A stretch of DNA of 32,041 bases from an uncultured SAR116 cluster alpha proteobacterium (GTDB lineage Bacteria > Pseudomonadota > Alphaproteobacteria > Puniceispirillales > Marisalimonadaceae): positions 1 to 32,041 of the forward strand of contig CABXSI010000007.1 of NCBI GenBank assembly GCA_902514865.1, given 5' to 3'. The notes beneath the pieces are model-generated. The model worked only from the letters and a program-made list of their open reading frames with translations, searched no databases and had not been told where the DNA came from. Numbering within the stretch: position 1 is the stretch's first letter; every line of letters starts with the position of its first letter. A program made the position numbers and the translations under genes. Of this stretch, positions 24,341-31,984 are shown in pieces.

Positions 24341-25195
24341 ATGCATTTTGAAAATTATATTGGAATAGATTGGTCAGGAGACAAAAATAATTTTCAAAAA
24401 GGTATAAGTGTTTCTCTATGTAAAAATGGAATTGACACCCCAAAAATCATTAAACCGCTTGAGAAGTATTGGTCACGTTATAACTTAATAAATTGGCTAA
24501 ATAATGTACTAGTAAAAGAAAAATCATTGGTAGGATTTGATTTTGCATTTTCTTATCCATTTTACGATTATTTTTCATATTTTCCTGGTATCAAAGATAG
24601 CCCAACTAATGTCAAAAGCTTATGGTCAATGATTAATATGATAAACCAAGAAAAAGAAAATTTATATGGTGGTGAAATATGGAACCAAAGACCATATTGT
24701 TACTTTTATAACGCTCCAAAATCAAAAGGTAAACTTTATATTAGTAGAAGAAGGGTGACAGAAATTCATGCTAAAAACAAAATATACTCACCTAGCCCAA
24801 CTTTTAATTGTGTAGGCCCAGGTGCAGTAGGGACAGGCTCGCTGGCAGGAATGAGAATATTAAATTTATTTAATAAGCAGGTAAATATATGGCCTTTTGA
24901 TAATTATAAAATATCAAATAAAAGTGTTTTTGTTGAGATTTTCCCTACTTATTATTTTAGACTTTCTTCAGTTAAACCTGAAAAAAATGTTGGATACACT
25001 ATTAAAAATATTAATAAAAGTTTGAGTTTTTTTAATTCAAAACCGCTTGATAAAAATCAAGTAATTGCTGGCCCAGATCAAGATGACGCAGATGCAATTA
25101 TTTCCTGTGCAGCTTTAAGATTTTTTTCTTCTGAAAAACATATATGGAACGTTTCAAATATGTCTAAAAAAGAAGGTTGGATATTCGGTGTTTAA
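24341..25195 (+). CDS. DUF429-like / RNase H-fold-like protein of unknown function
   Basis: 284 aa; N-terminal YIGIDWSG, VGFDFAFSYPF, and C-terminal GPDQDDADAIISCAALR resemble the spaced acidic motifs of an RNase H-like fold. Assignment from motif recall only. Confidence 0.6.
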   Translation: MHFENYIGIDWSGDKNNFQKGISVSLCKNGIDTPKIIKPLEKYWSRYNLINWLNNVLVKEKSLVGFDFAFSYPFYDYFSYFPGIKDSPTNVKSLWSMINMINQEKENLYGGEIWNQRPYCYFYNAPKSKGKLYISRRRVTEIHAKNKIYSPSPTFNCVGPGAVGTGSLAGMRILNLFNKQVNIWPFDNYKISNKSVFVEIFPTYYFRLSSVKPEKNVGYTIKNINKSLSFFNSKPLDKNQVIAGPDQDDADAIISCAALRFFSSEKHIWNVSNMSKKEGWIFGV

Positions 25196-25230
25196 ATAAA
25201 AATTATGATCAAGAGTGAAATAATTTTAAA

Positions 25231-26235
25231 ATGAAAAATATTAAGATTCCAAAGTCAGAACACGGATCAAGATTTGATAGATGTTTAAGAAGATTGTTAG
25301 GATATATAAATCAATCAATGTTGGAAAAATCTTTAAGGTTAGGCTTAATTTTATTAGATAACAAAAAAACAAAGTCATCTGTTAAAGTTAAGTCAGGTCA
25401 AATAATCTTTTATACTGATGAAATAAACTTTGCGAAAAAAAATATTAAACAACATTGGGATCAAGGTTCCATTACATTTTATAGAGATCTTTATAACAAA
25501 ATTTTAATTAAAGAGACGAAAGAATATATTGCTTTAAATAAACCCTCAGGTCTTGCTGTACAGGGCGGAACTTCACAAAAATACCACATAGATGGTATGT
25601 TGAGGCATTTGTTCAAAGATACTAACCCCACTAAACTTGTTCATAGAATAGACAAAGATACTTCAGGATTATTACTAGTTGCAAAAGATCAACAAACGGC
25701 CAAAACATTTGCAAACTACTTTAAGCAAAGAAAAATTATTAAAACCTATTTAGCAATTGTGTCACCTTGTCCATCAACTGAAATGGGAGTTATTGACTTA
25801 CCTATAATTAAAGGGGGCATTAATGATCAAAAAAAAATGATTGTTGATCATGATAAGGGCAAAAAAGCAATTACTGAATATAAAGTGTTAGACAAAGTAA
25901 GTACACGAATTGCTCTAATGGCTCTTTATCCAAAGACAGGTCGAACTCACCAGTTAAGAGTTCATTTAGAGTATATAAATGCTCCTATTGTGGGTGATAA
26001 AAAATATAATTTTTCATTGAATGTCTTTCCCTCAGATCATAGATTATTAGAACATGAAAGTATTTCGCAAATCAAGTGGAGTCATAAAGGTATAAAGAAT
26101 TTACAATTACATGCTTTTTCAATTAGAATGCCTTCAAATGATGTAATAGAAGCTGAAATTTCTGAAGATTTTAAAAAAAATTTAAAATTTCTTGGTTTAC
26201 AATTACCAAAAAATTTAAATAAAGTATTCACGTAA
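25231..26235 (+). CDS. rluC: RluC-family 23S rRNA pseudouridine synthase
   Basis: S4-like N-terminus (RFDRCLRRLLGYINQSMLEKSLRLGLILLD) and catalytic LVHRIDKDTSGLLLVAKD, GRTHQLRVHL. Confidence 0.9.
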   Translation: MKNIKIPKSEHGSRFDRCLRRLLGYINQSMLEKSLRLGLILLDNKKTKSSVKVKSGQIIFYTDEINFAKKNIKQHWDQGSITFYRDLYNKILIKETKEYIALNKPSGLAVQGGTSQKYHIDGMLRHLFKDTNPTKLVHRIDKDTSGLLLVAKDQQTAKTFANYFKQRKIIKTYLAIVSPCPSTEMGVIDLPIIKGGINDQKKMIVDHDKGKKAITEYKVLDKVSTRIALMALYPKTGRTHQLRVHLEYINAPIVGDKKYNFSLNVFPSDHRLLEHESISQIKWSHKGIKNLQLHAFSIRMPSNDVIEAEISEDFKKNLKFLGLQLPKNLNKVFT

Positions 26236-26252
26236 TTCTTGGAGAGTTCTTA

Positions 26253-26924
26253 TTGTCTGCAAATGAAAAATTAGCGTTATTTGATTACGATGGAACAATA
26301 GTAGACTCAGCAATTATGATAGTCGAGGGAGCTATTGCAGCGTTTAGAATGTGCGGTTTACCAGACCCTGATCCAAGAAAAGTAAGAGAAAATATAGGTA
26401 AACCACTTGCTATCGCATTAGATGAATATATGCCACCTGGATATAAGGTGACACCAGAGCAAATATCTGAAGCATATAGATCATGGTATGCAGAACAAGG
26501 AAGATTAGGATTACAAAATGAGCCACTTTACCCCGGTGTTGTTGATTTATTAAAAGAGCTGAAAACTAATGAGTGGTTAATTGGGATAGCCACAAATAAA
26601 TCACGTCTAGGCTTAACTAATGGTCTAGCAAAACACCATTTGTCAGATTTTTTTGATATTACTTTAAGTACAGATGAGAACATTCCAAAGCCTAATCCTG
26701 CTATGGCTATAAAAGCAATGAAAGATTTGGGGGTGGAAAATAAATTTTGTGTAATAATTGGTGACACAATAAATGATATTGGTTTAGGTGTAAATGCAGG
26801 AATAACAAGTATAGGTGTTACTTGGGGGTATAATAGTAGAGAGTTATTAAAAACTGCAGGAGCAACTCATTTGGTCAATAATGCAAATGATTTAGGTAAA
26901 TTAATGAAGACTATTTTTGCTTAA
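26253..26924 (+). CDS. HAD-superfamily hydrolase (phosphoglycolate phosphatase-like)
   Basis: LALFDYDGTIVDS (motif I), IGIATNKSR (motif II), KPNPAMA and VIIGDTINDIG (motifs III/IV); TTG start with GGAG upstream. Confidence 0.9.
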   Translation: MSANEKLALFDYDGTIVDSAIMIVEGAIAAFRMCGLPDPDPRKVRENIGKPLAIALDEYMPPGYKVTPEQISEAYRSWYAEQGRLGLQNEPLYPGVVDLLKELKTNEWLIGIATNKSRLGLTNGLAKHHLSDFFDITLSTDENIPKPNPAMAIKAMKDLGVENKFCVIIGDTINDIGLGVNAGITSIGVTWGYNSRELLKTAGATHLVNNANDLGKLMKTIFA

Positions 26925-26925
26925 A

Positions 26926-27624
26926 ATGAGAAAGTTTTGGAAAACGGTTAAAGTAAAAAGAAAATCTAGTAATTCCTATGAAATTTTATTAGATAAAAAT
27001 GTTCTTAAAACTCCTATGAAAAAAGAATTAATAATCCAAAATTCAAAAATAGCTAAAGAAATACATAATGAATGGAACCAAGATAAAAATACTTTAGATA
27101 CGGATGCCATGATCTTTTATGGAATTATATCCACATCTATTGATAAAATTAGTAATAATAGAATATTATATATTAATGATATTTTAGATTTTATTGATAC
27201 AGATCTAATTTGTTATAGGGCAGAAGAACCTAATGATTTAGTTCAATGGCAAAGTAAAAATTGGGATCCAATTCTGTTAAAAGTTGAGAAATATATTAAT
27301 AATAAAATAGATGTTTTTAAAGGTATAATGCCTTCAAAACAAAACAAAAGAATTAAGTTTAAAATCAATAAAATTTTAACTGAACTTTCCGATTTAGAAA
27401 TTATAACTTTGCATAGAATCACAAACATTACTGGATCTGTATTTTTATCATTATGCATATTAAATAATGATAAAATAAGAGAAAAAGCCTTTGAATTATC
27501 ACATTTAGATGAATTATGGCAGGCTGAAAACTGGGGTTTTGAGGAAGAAGCTTCTTATAATAGAGAGAAGATTAATATTGAGTTAAATAGAACAATGTAT
27601 TTTTTAGACTGTCTCAATTCGTAA
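26926..27624 (+). CDS. ATP12-family F1-ATPase assembly chaperone
   Basis: MRKFWKTVKVKRKSSNSYEILLDKNVLKTPMKKELII...IHNEWNQ...DLICYRAEEPNDLVQWQSKNWDPIL. Start moved to ATG 26926 from the ORF-track TTG 26917. Confidence 0.88.
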   Translation: MRKFWKTVKVKRKSSNSYEILLDKNVLKTPMKKELIIQNSKIAKEIHNEWNQDKNTLDTDAMIFYGIISTSIDKISNNRILYINDILDFIDTDLICYRAEEPNDLVQWQSKNWDPILLKVEKYINNKIDVFKGIMPSKQNKRIKFKINKILTELSDLEIITLHRITNITGSVFLSLCILNNDKIREKAFELSHLDELWQAENWGFEEEASYNREKINIELNRTMYFLDCLNS

Positions 27625-27652
27625 TGTTAATTAATGATAAATTCTTCATATA

Positions 27653-28021
27653 ATGACTTCTAAAATGAATGTAGATAATTATTTAAAATATTTAAATCCA
27701 CAAAATAGGGTATTGTTAGAAGAATATAAAAAATCTACACAAAACCAAATGTGGGCAACAATTATAATTTTGTCACTCACAATTATAGATAATATTTTAT
27801 CAGATGAAAATAATTTAGACTATATTGACGGGCTCGATATAAATCATTTTAAAAACTCTAGAGATTTTCATTGGTTAAGATTAAGAAGAAATCAAATACT
27901 ACATTATGAGGGACCAAAAGAAGGTTTTTTTGAAAATAAAGATAGTATTAATGTTTTAAAAACGGATAGCTTAAGAGCTGATAAAATATTGAAAAAATGT
28001 TTTACTGAATTTTTTAAATAA
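27653..28021 (+). CDS. Small protein with RX4H (HEPN-like) motif, unknown function
   Basis: 122 aa, mostly helical-looking; WLRLRRNQILHYEGPKEGF. Confidence 0.6.
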   Translation: MTSKMNVDNYLKYLNPQNRVLLEEYKKSTQNQMWATIIILSLTIIDNILSDENNLDYIDGLDINHFKNSRDFHWLRLRRNQILHYEGPKEGFFENKDSINVLKTDSLRADKILKKCFTEFFK

Positions 28022-28026
28022 CGTCA

Positions 28027-28677
28027 TTATTTTATAGAAAATGAACCATTTTCGCCAAAAATTTTTTCAAAATATCTTTTTAAACTATTATTTAATTCGT
28101 CAAATGAAACATTCTTATTTAATTTATATAGACTAGTTATCCCACTATCTTTAATTCCACATGGTACAATATTTTTAAATTCCTCAAGGTTAGGATTTAG
28201 ATTTATAGATATGCCATGATAAGTGATCCAACTAGAGATTCTAATGCCTAATGCCGCAATTTTATCAAATCTGTTGTTTGTATTTACCCAGACACCCGGC
28301 TGATTTTTTATTCTAACACCATCAATGTTGAAATCATTTAATGACAAAATAATTAATTCTTCAAGAGCATATACATACGCTTTTACGTCTGGGAGTCTAT
28401 TTTTTAGATTAAGCATCAAGTAAATAACTCGTTGACCTGGACCATGCCATGTCCATTGTCCTCCTCTTCCAGTACGACGAATTTCTACTTTATTATTTAT
28501 CAAATCATCATCTTTTGCAGATGTTCCGGCTGTATATATAGATTTGTGCTCTAAAAGCCATACTAATTCTTTCTCAGAGTTTCTTTTTATATTTATAACT
28601 CTTTTTTCCATTTCTAATATGGCAAAATCATAATCTATCAACTTATTAGATACTTTCCATTCAACAGTCTGTGTCAA
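28027..28677 (-). CDS. lipB: Lipoyl(octanoyl) transferase LipB
   Basis: RRTGRGGQWTWHGPGQRVIYLMLNL, GVWVN...KIAALGIRISSWITYHGISINLN, IVPCGIKDSGITSL. Confidence 0.95.
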   Translation of the reverse strand: MTQTVEWKVSNKLIDYDFAILEMEKRVINIKRNSEKELVWLLEHKSIYTAGTSAKDDDLINNKVEIRRTGRGGQWTWHGPGQRVIYLMLNLKNRLPDVKAYVYALEELIILSLNDFNIDGVRIKNQPGVWVNTNNRFDKIAALGIRISSWITYHGISINLNPNLEEFKNIVPCGIKDSGITSLYKLNKNVSFDELNNSLKRYFEKIFGENGSFSIK

Positions 28678-28768
28678 TTTAACAACCCTAATCTTATTAT
28701 TTGCTAATATATTATTTAACTTGCATTATACAAATTGTTTTGTTATCGCAAACATGATCTTTTTATGT

Positions 28769-28855
28769 GCGGCTGTGGCGGAACTGGTAGACGCGCAGCG
28801 TTGAGGTCGCTGTGGGGTAAAACCCGTGGAAGTTCGAGTCTTCTCAGCCGCACCA
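28769..28855 (+). tRNA. tRNA-Leu (anticodon GAG), CCA encoded
   Basis: 87 nt; acceptor GCGGCTG/CAGCCGC, class II variable arm, T-loop GTTCGAGTC, anticodon in CGTTGAGGTCG, discriminator A plus CCA. Confidence 0.95.
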
Positions 28856-28908
28856 TATCTCATGTTAACCAATTGAAATGTAAGCACTTTTTGTGTAACA
28901 GGCAACTG

Positions 28909-28943
28909 GTGTAAAACAAACTGAGAAACATTTGGTGCCTATT
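28909..28943 (+). repeat. Arm-like repeat copy A (GTGTAAAACAAACTGAGAAACATTTGGTGCCTATT)
   Basis: 30/35 identical to copy B (31363-31397), about 25/35 to copy C (31546-31580); counted by hand. Confidence 0.8.
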
Positions 28944-28991
28944 CTTATGAAAAATATTGATTAATTTTAATAAATTTAAATAATGTAAAAT

Positions 28992-29273
28992 ATGTATATA
29001 AGAGTTGTTGAAATAACTGCCCCAACCAAACTTCAATTAAATATTTTCTTGGATTATTTAAAGGTAACTCATTTTCCTAAAAATTTAGAACAAGGGCAAA
29101 TGAATGCAAAAGTTTTCAAAGTAAATGAAGTGTCAGCATTTGTTATAGCTGAATTTAAGGATAAAAAATCTGCTGAAAAAATTAAGATGATGAATAACTC
29201 AGAAATTAATGAATTAAAAACAACTTTGAAAGTTAGTTCGTTTGAGGGTCCACTTGAATTTTTATTAGATTGA
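28992..29273 (+). CDS. Small protein, possible dimeric alpha/beta barrel (ferredoxin-like) fold
   Basis: 93 aa, apparent beta-alpha-beta-beta-alpha-beta pattern; no clear motif match; weak RBS. Confidence 0.55.
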   Translation: MYIRVVEITAPTKLQLNIFLDYLKVTHFPKNLEQGQMNAKVFKVNEVSAFVIAEFKDKKSAEKIKMMNNSEINELKTTLKVSSFEGPLEFLLD

Positions 29274-29308
29274 TATAATAGATATACTTCAAAAGCAAAG
29301 GAGATGAA

Positions 29309-29614
29309 ATGTCTGCAAACTTTTGTGTTTTTTTGCACATAAGATATATGAACCCGAAAGTTATGGGAATTGCGCATGATTATTTAGCAGATAATCAACC
29401 AGTAAAAAATCCTAAGGGAAGATTATGGATGAATTCTTTTCATGTTTCTCCTGATAAAGGTTTAGGTATTCATTGTTTTGACACGAAAGAGAATATGGAA
29501 AATTTTATACCTTTGATGAAAGAGAGAATAACAAACTTTGCAACAAAATTTGAATGTAAATTCACAGTAGAAACTGGTATCTTAAGTCCTGAGTTAACAA
29601 AAAGTTTTGAGTAG
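29309..29614 (+). CDS. Small protein, possible dimeric alpha/beta barrel fold
   Basis: 101 aa; strong RBS AAAGGAG before ATG; alternating strand/helix pattern. Confidence 0.65.
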   Translation: MSANFCVFLHIRYMNPKVMGIAHDYLADNQPVKNPKGRLWMNSFHVSPDKGLGIHCFDTKENMENFIPLMKERITNFATKFECKFTVETGILSPELTKSFE

Positions 29615-29801
29615 CTTTATTAAACAATTAATCTCTCAATCTTACAGACTCACACACCCACACTAACCAAATCTCATGCCATTTGACTCTGATTACTTAA
29701 ACTCTGCTGTATGACTCTGTATGAGTCATTAAAATGGTTAACACTTTACGAAGGGTATTTGATTAGGTTAATAAAGGATAATACATTCGTGTTATCTATA
29801 A

Positions 29802-30712
29802 CTAAAATATACTTCCTACTAATGGTATTAAAAAAAGTGCAATTATATATGTCATAATGCCTGACCTAACAACAGCATCTGTTTTGATATTATAAATTGA
29901 TGCAAATATTAATGCCATCGCACCAATAGGTGCAGATGAGAGCATTAAAGTAGTTTTTGCATCAGTAAAAGTTATATCTGATAACCAAATGATTGTTGTT
30001 AATACAATTAAAAAACCAAATAACTTTAAAAATGTTATTAGAAAAGATAATTGAATTTGTGTTGTATCTGTCTTGTAAGACAATAAAATGCCCATTCCTA
30101 ACAGGGTTAAAGGAACACCTGAGTCACATATAAAATCTATTAATCTATTACTACTCTCTGGAAGATTTATAGAACTATGATAAATTATTAAACCAAGTAT
30201 TAATCCAATAAAAGCAGGATTCTTTATCTGTTTTAATAATGCTTTTTTTACATCTAATTTATTTTGAGTGTTAAAATCTAAAGCACATACACTTAGTCCA
30301 ACTGTAATGAAGTCAGCAGCAATAACTGTTTCAATTGGTACAATATCTTTCGCAGCAAATTCAACTAATACTATTGGATATATAAAAAATAAATGATTTG
30401 ATGAACTTGATACCAATCCAATTATTATACATTCTGGAGTGCTTCTATTAAAAAACTTTTTTGCTATTATAAATGTATAAAATAAATTATTCCTTGTCCT
30501 AAAAGATAGCAAAAATATAACTTCCAATTTATGAATTCATAATTGAAGTTTCCAATTATTTTTATACCCAAAGCAGGTAAGACAACTAATCCAACAAGTT
30601 TAGTAAATACTTTTGCTTCAGTGTCATTGAATAGTGAAAATTTCCCTAAAGAGTAACCAATAAACACTAGACCAAAAAGTGGTAGGGTTGAGAAAAATAA
30701 ATTTGAAAACAT
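29802..30712 (-). pseudogene. AEC-family (auxin efflux carrier-like) permease, single frameshift
   Basis: N-terminal ORF 30467-30712 (MFSNLFFSTLPLFGLVFIGYSLGKFSLFN...) and C-terminal ORF 29802-30527 (...STPECIIIGLVSSSSNHLFFIYPIVL...SAPIGAMALIFASIY...) join if one T is restored in the short T run near 30478-30485 (minus sense), giving GQGIIYFYTFIIAKKFF. Confidence 0.75.
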
Positions 30713-30822
30713 TTATAATGCCAATATTAATATTTGAAAATTAAGTATCTAAATGATATCCACAAATTATACTTGTTTATTTTTTATACAAGTTAAAATA
30801 AGAAAATATAAAAGGAATTTCT

Positions 30823-31176
30823 ATGAAGGTAACAGAGAATATATACTGGACGATTACAGGAAAAGTTAAAGATGGCGAATTAGAAAATATAAAGAAAGCT
30901 ATTGAAGCAATGGTAGTAGCAACACGCACCGAAGATGGTGCTATTTCATATGATTTTTGGCTAAGTGAGGATGATACAACTTTACACTTACATGAAAGAT
31001 ATAAAGATAGCGAAGCTACTCTTGAACATATGAAAAATGTAAGAAATTTATTACCTGCTTTTATTGGCTGTGTTGATTTAGAGCCTATCACTATTATTGG
31101 AAATTGTTCCACCGAACTAAAACAGGCATGGGAAGCATTTGGTGTAAAATACGTTAAAATATTAAACTGCCTATAA
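30823..31176 (+). CDS. ABM-domain (antibiotic biosynthesis monooxygenase / YgiN-like) small protein
   Basis: 117 aa; ENIYWTITGKVKDGELENIKKAIEAMVVATRTEDGAISYDFWLSEDDTTLHLHERYKDSEATLEHM; RBS AAAAGGAA. Confidence 0.7.
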   Translation: MKVTENIYWTITGKVKDGELENIKKAIEAMVVATRTEDGAISYDFWLSEDDTTLHLHERYKDSEATLEHMKNVRNLLPAFIGCVDLEPITIIGNCSTELKQAWEAFGVKYVKILNCL

Positions 31177-31362
31177 CCCTAACACCCCATCTGCTGCAGA
31201 GCCTATGAATACTATACGCATTAGGGTGGCATGGCACACGTGTGGGGTAGGATTACACCTATAATGATACACTTAAGTGAATACATATAAATGTTATTAT
31301 AGTTTAGGTATATTTACACATATCCATGTCCATGTTCTCTATACTAAGAACGCTAAATTGAG

Positions 31363-31397
31363 ATGTAAAACAAAGTGTGAAACATATCGTGCCTATT
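31363..31397 (+). repeat. Arm-like repeat copy B (ATGTAAAACAAAGTGTGAAACATATCGTGCCTATT)
   Basis: 30/35 identical to copy A, same orientation. Confidence 0.8.
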
Positions 31398-31454
31398 GAC
31401 AATACCATACGTATGCATATCTCAAGCTATAGCTTGATTGTAATAGGACACGAT
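31386..31454. repeat. Extended inverted repeat with internal perfect palindromes
   Basis: Arms ATCGTGCCTATTGACAAT (31386-31403) and ATTGTAATAGGACACGAT (31437-31454); inside them CATACGTATG (31406-31415) and 16-bp TCAAGCTATAGCTTGA (31422-31437). Confidence 0.75.
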
Positions 31455-31476
31455 GCATAGTAAGAGCATGGAACTG

Positions 31477-31490
31477 CTTCTCAGCCGCAC
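31477..31490 (+). repeat. Decayed duplicate of tRNA-Leu 3' end (putative att core)
   Basis: CTTCTCAGCCGCAC identical to tRNA-Leu 28840-28853; upstream TGGAA also shared; T-loop missing. Confidence 0.8.
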
Positions 31491-31545
31491 TATTCTAGAA
31501 TTTAACTTATTGTAATTATTAAATATTTTCTATTTTAAATTAAAA

Positions 31546-31580
31546 CAGTGAAACAAAGTGAGAAACATTTTGTGTTTTTC
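31546..31580 (+). repeat. Arm-like repeat copy C (CAGTGAAACAAAGTGAGAAACATTTTGTGTTTTTC)
   Basis: About 25/35 identical to copy A; core AAACAAA starts 63 nt after the CAGCCGC end, the same spacing as for copy A after tRNA-Leu. Confidence 0.7.
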
Positions 31581-31648
31581 TACTTAACATTGATAGGTTT
31601 GATTGATACTTTAATTTATCATAAATTTTTGCAAACTGGGAGTTTCTG

Positions 31649-31984
31649 TTGGATACAAAAGCAAATTTAATGACTTATAATACTTTTACTTTTAAGACAG
31701 AAGCGCAAATGCTTCTTTTTAGAAGAATTTGGGAAGATAATGGTACAGCCTTGTTTGATAAACTTAAAAAAAAAGGATGTACAAGATTTTGTCTTAATCA
31801 AATATGGAATATGAAGGGAACATTTAAAATATCTATTTTGTTTGAGTATGAAAGTCCAAATTCATTTAAACAATGTCAAAATGAATTAGAAAATTTTACC
31901 AAAAACATTATGAAAGAACTTCAAGCTGCAGACCCTGTTATAGAGGCAAGTAGAAATATTGTTCTTCAGGACTTAAGAGTTTAA
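31649..31984 (+). CDS. Small protein, possible dimeric alpha/beta barrel fold
   Basis: 111 aa; TTG start with GGGAG 6 nt upstream; strand/helix alternation similar to the other small proteins. Confidence 0.55.
   Translation: MDTKANLMTYNTFTFKTEAQMLLFRRIWEDNGTALFDKLKKKGCTRFCLNQIWNMKGTFKISILFEYESPNSFKQCQNELENFTKNIMKELQAADPVIEASRNIVLQDLRV

Noticed and set aside
28022-28040. Convergent bidirectional terminator between the 122-aa ORF and lipB (AAATAA...TTATTT)
   Set aside because: Six A/T-only pairs are too weak to call.
29069-29377. Minus-strand ORF overlapping the small + strand genes
   Set aside because: The + ORFs have better RBS and plausible folds; the antisense product looks non-coding.
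30467-30527. Programmed -1 frameshifting in the AEC permease
   Set aside because: No canonical slippery heptamer or evident downstream stimulatory structure; a simple indel explains it better.
30777-31112. Minus-strand 111-aa ORF antisense to the ABM-like gene
   Set aside because: The + strand ORF has a good RBS and an ABM-like sequence; the antisense is likely spurious.
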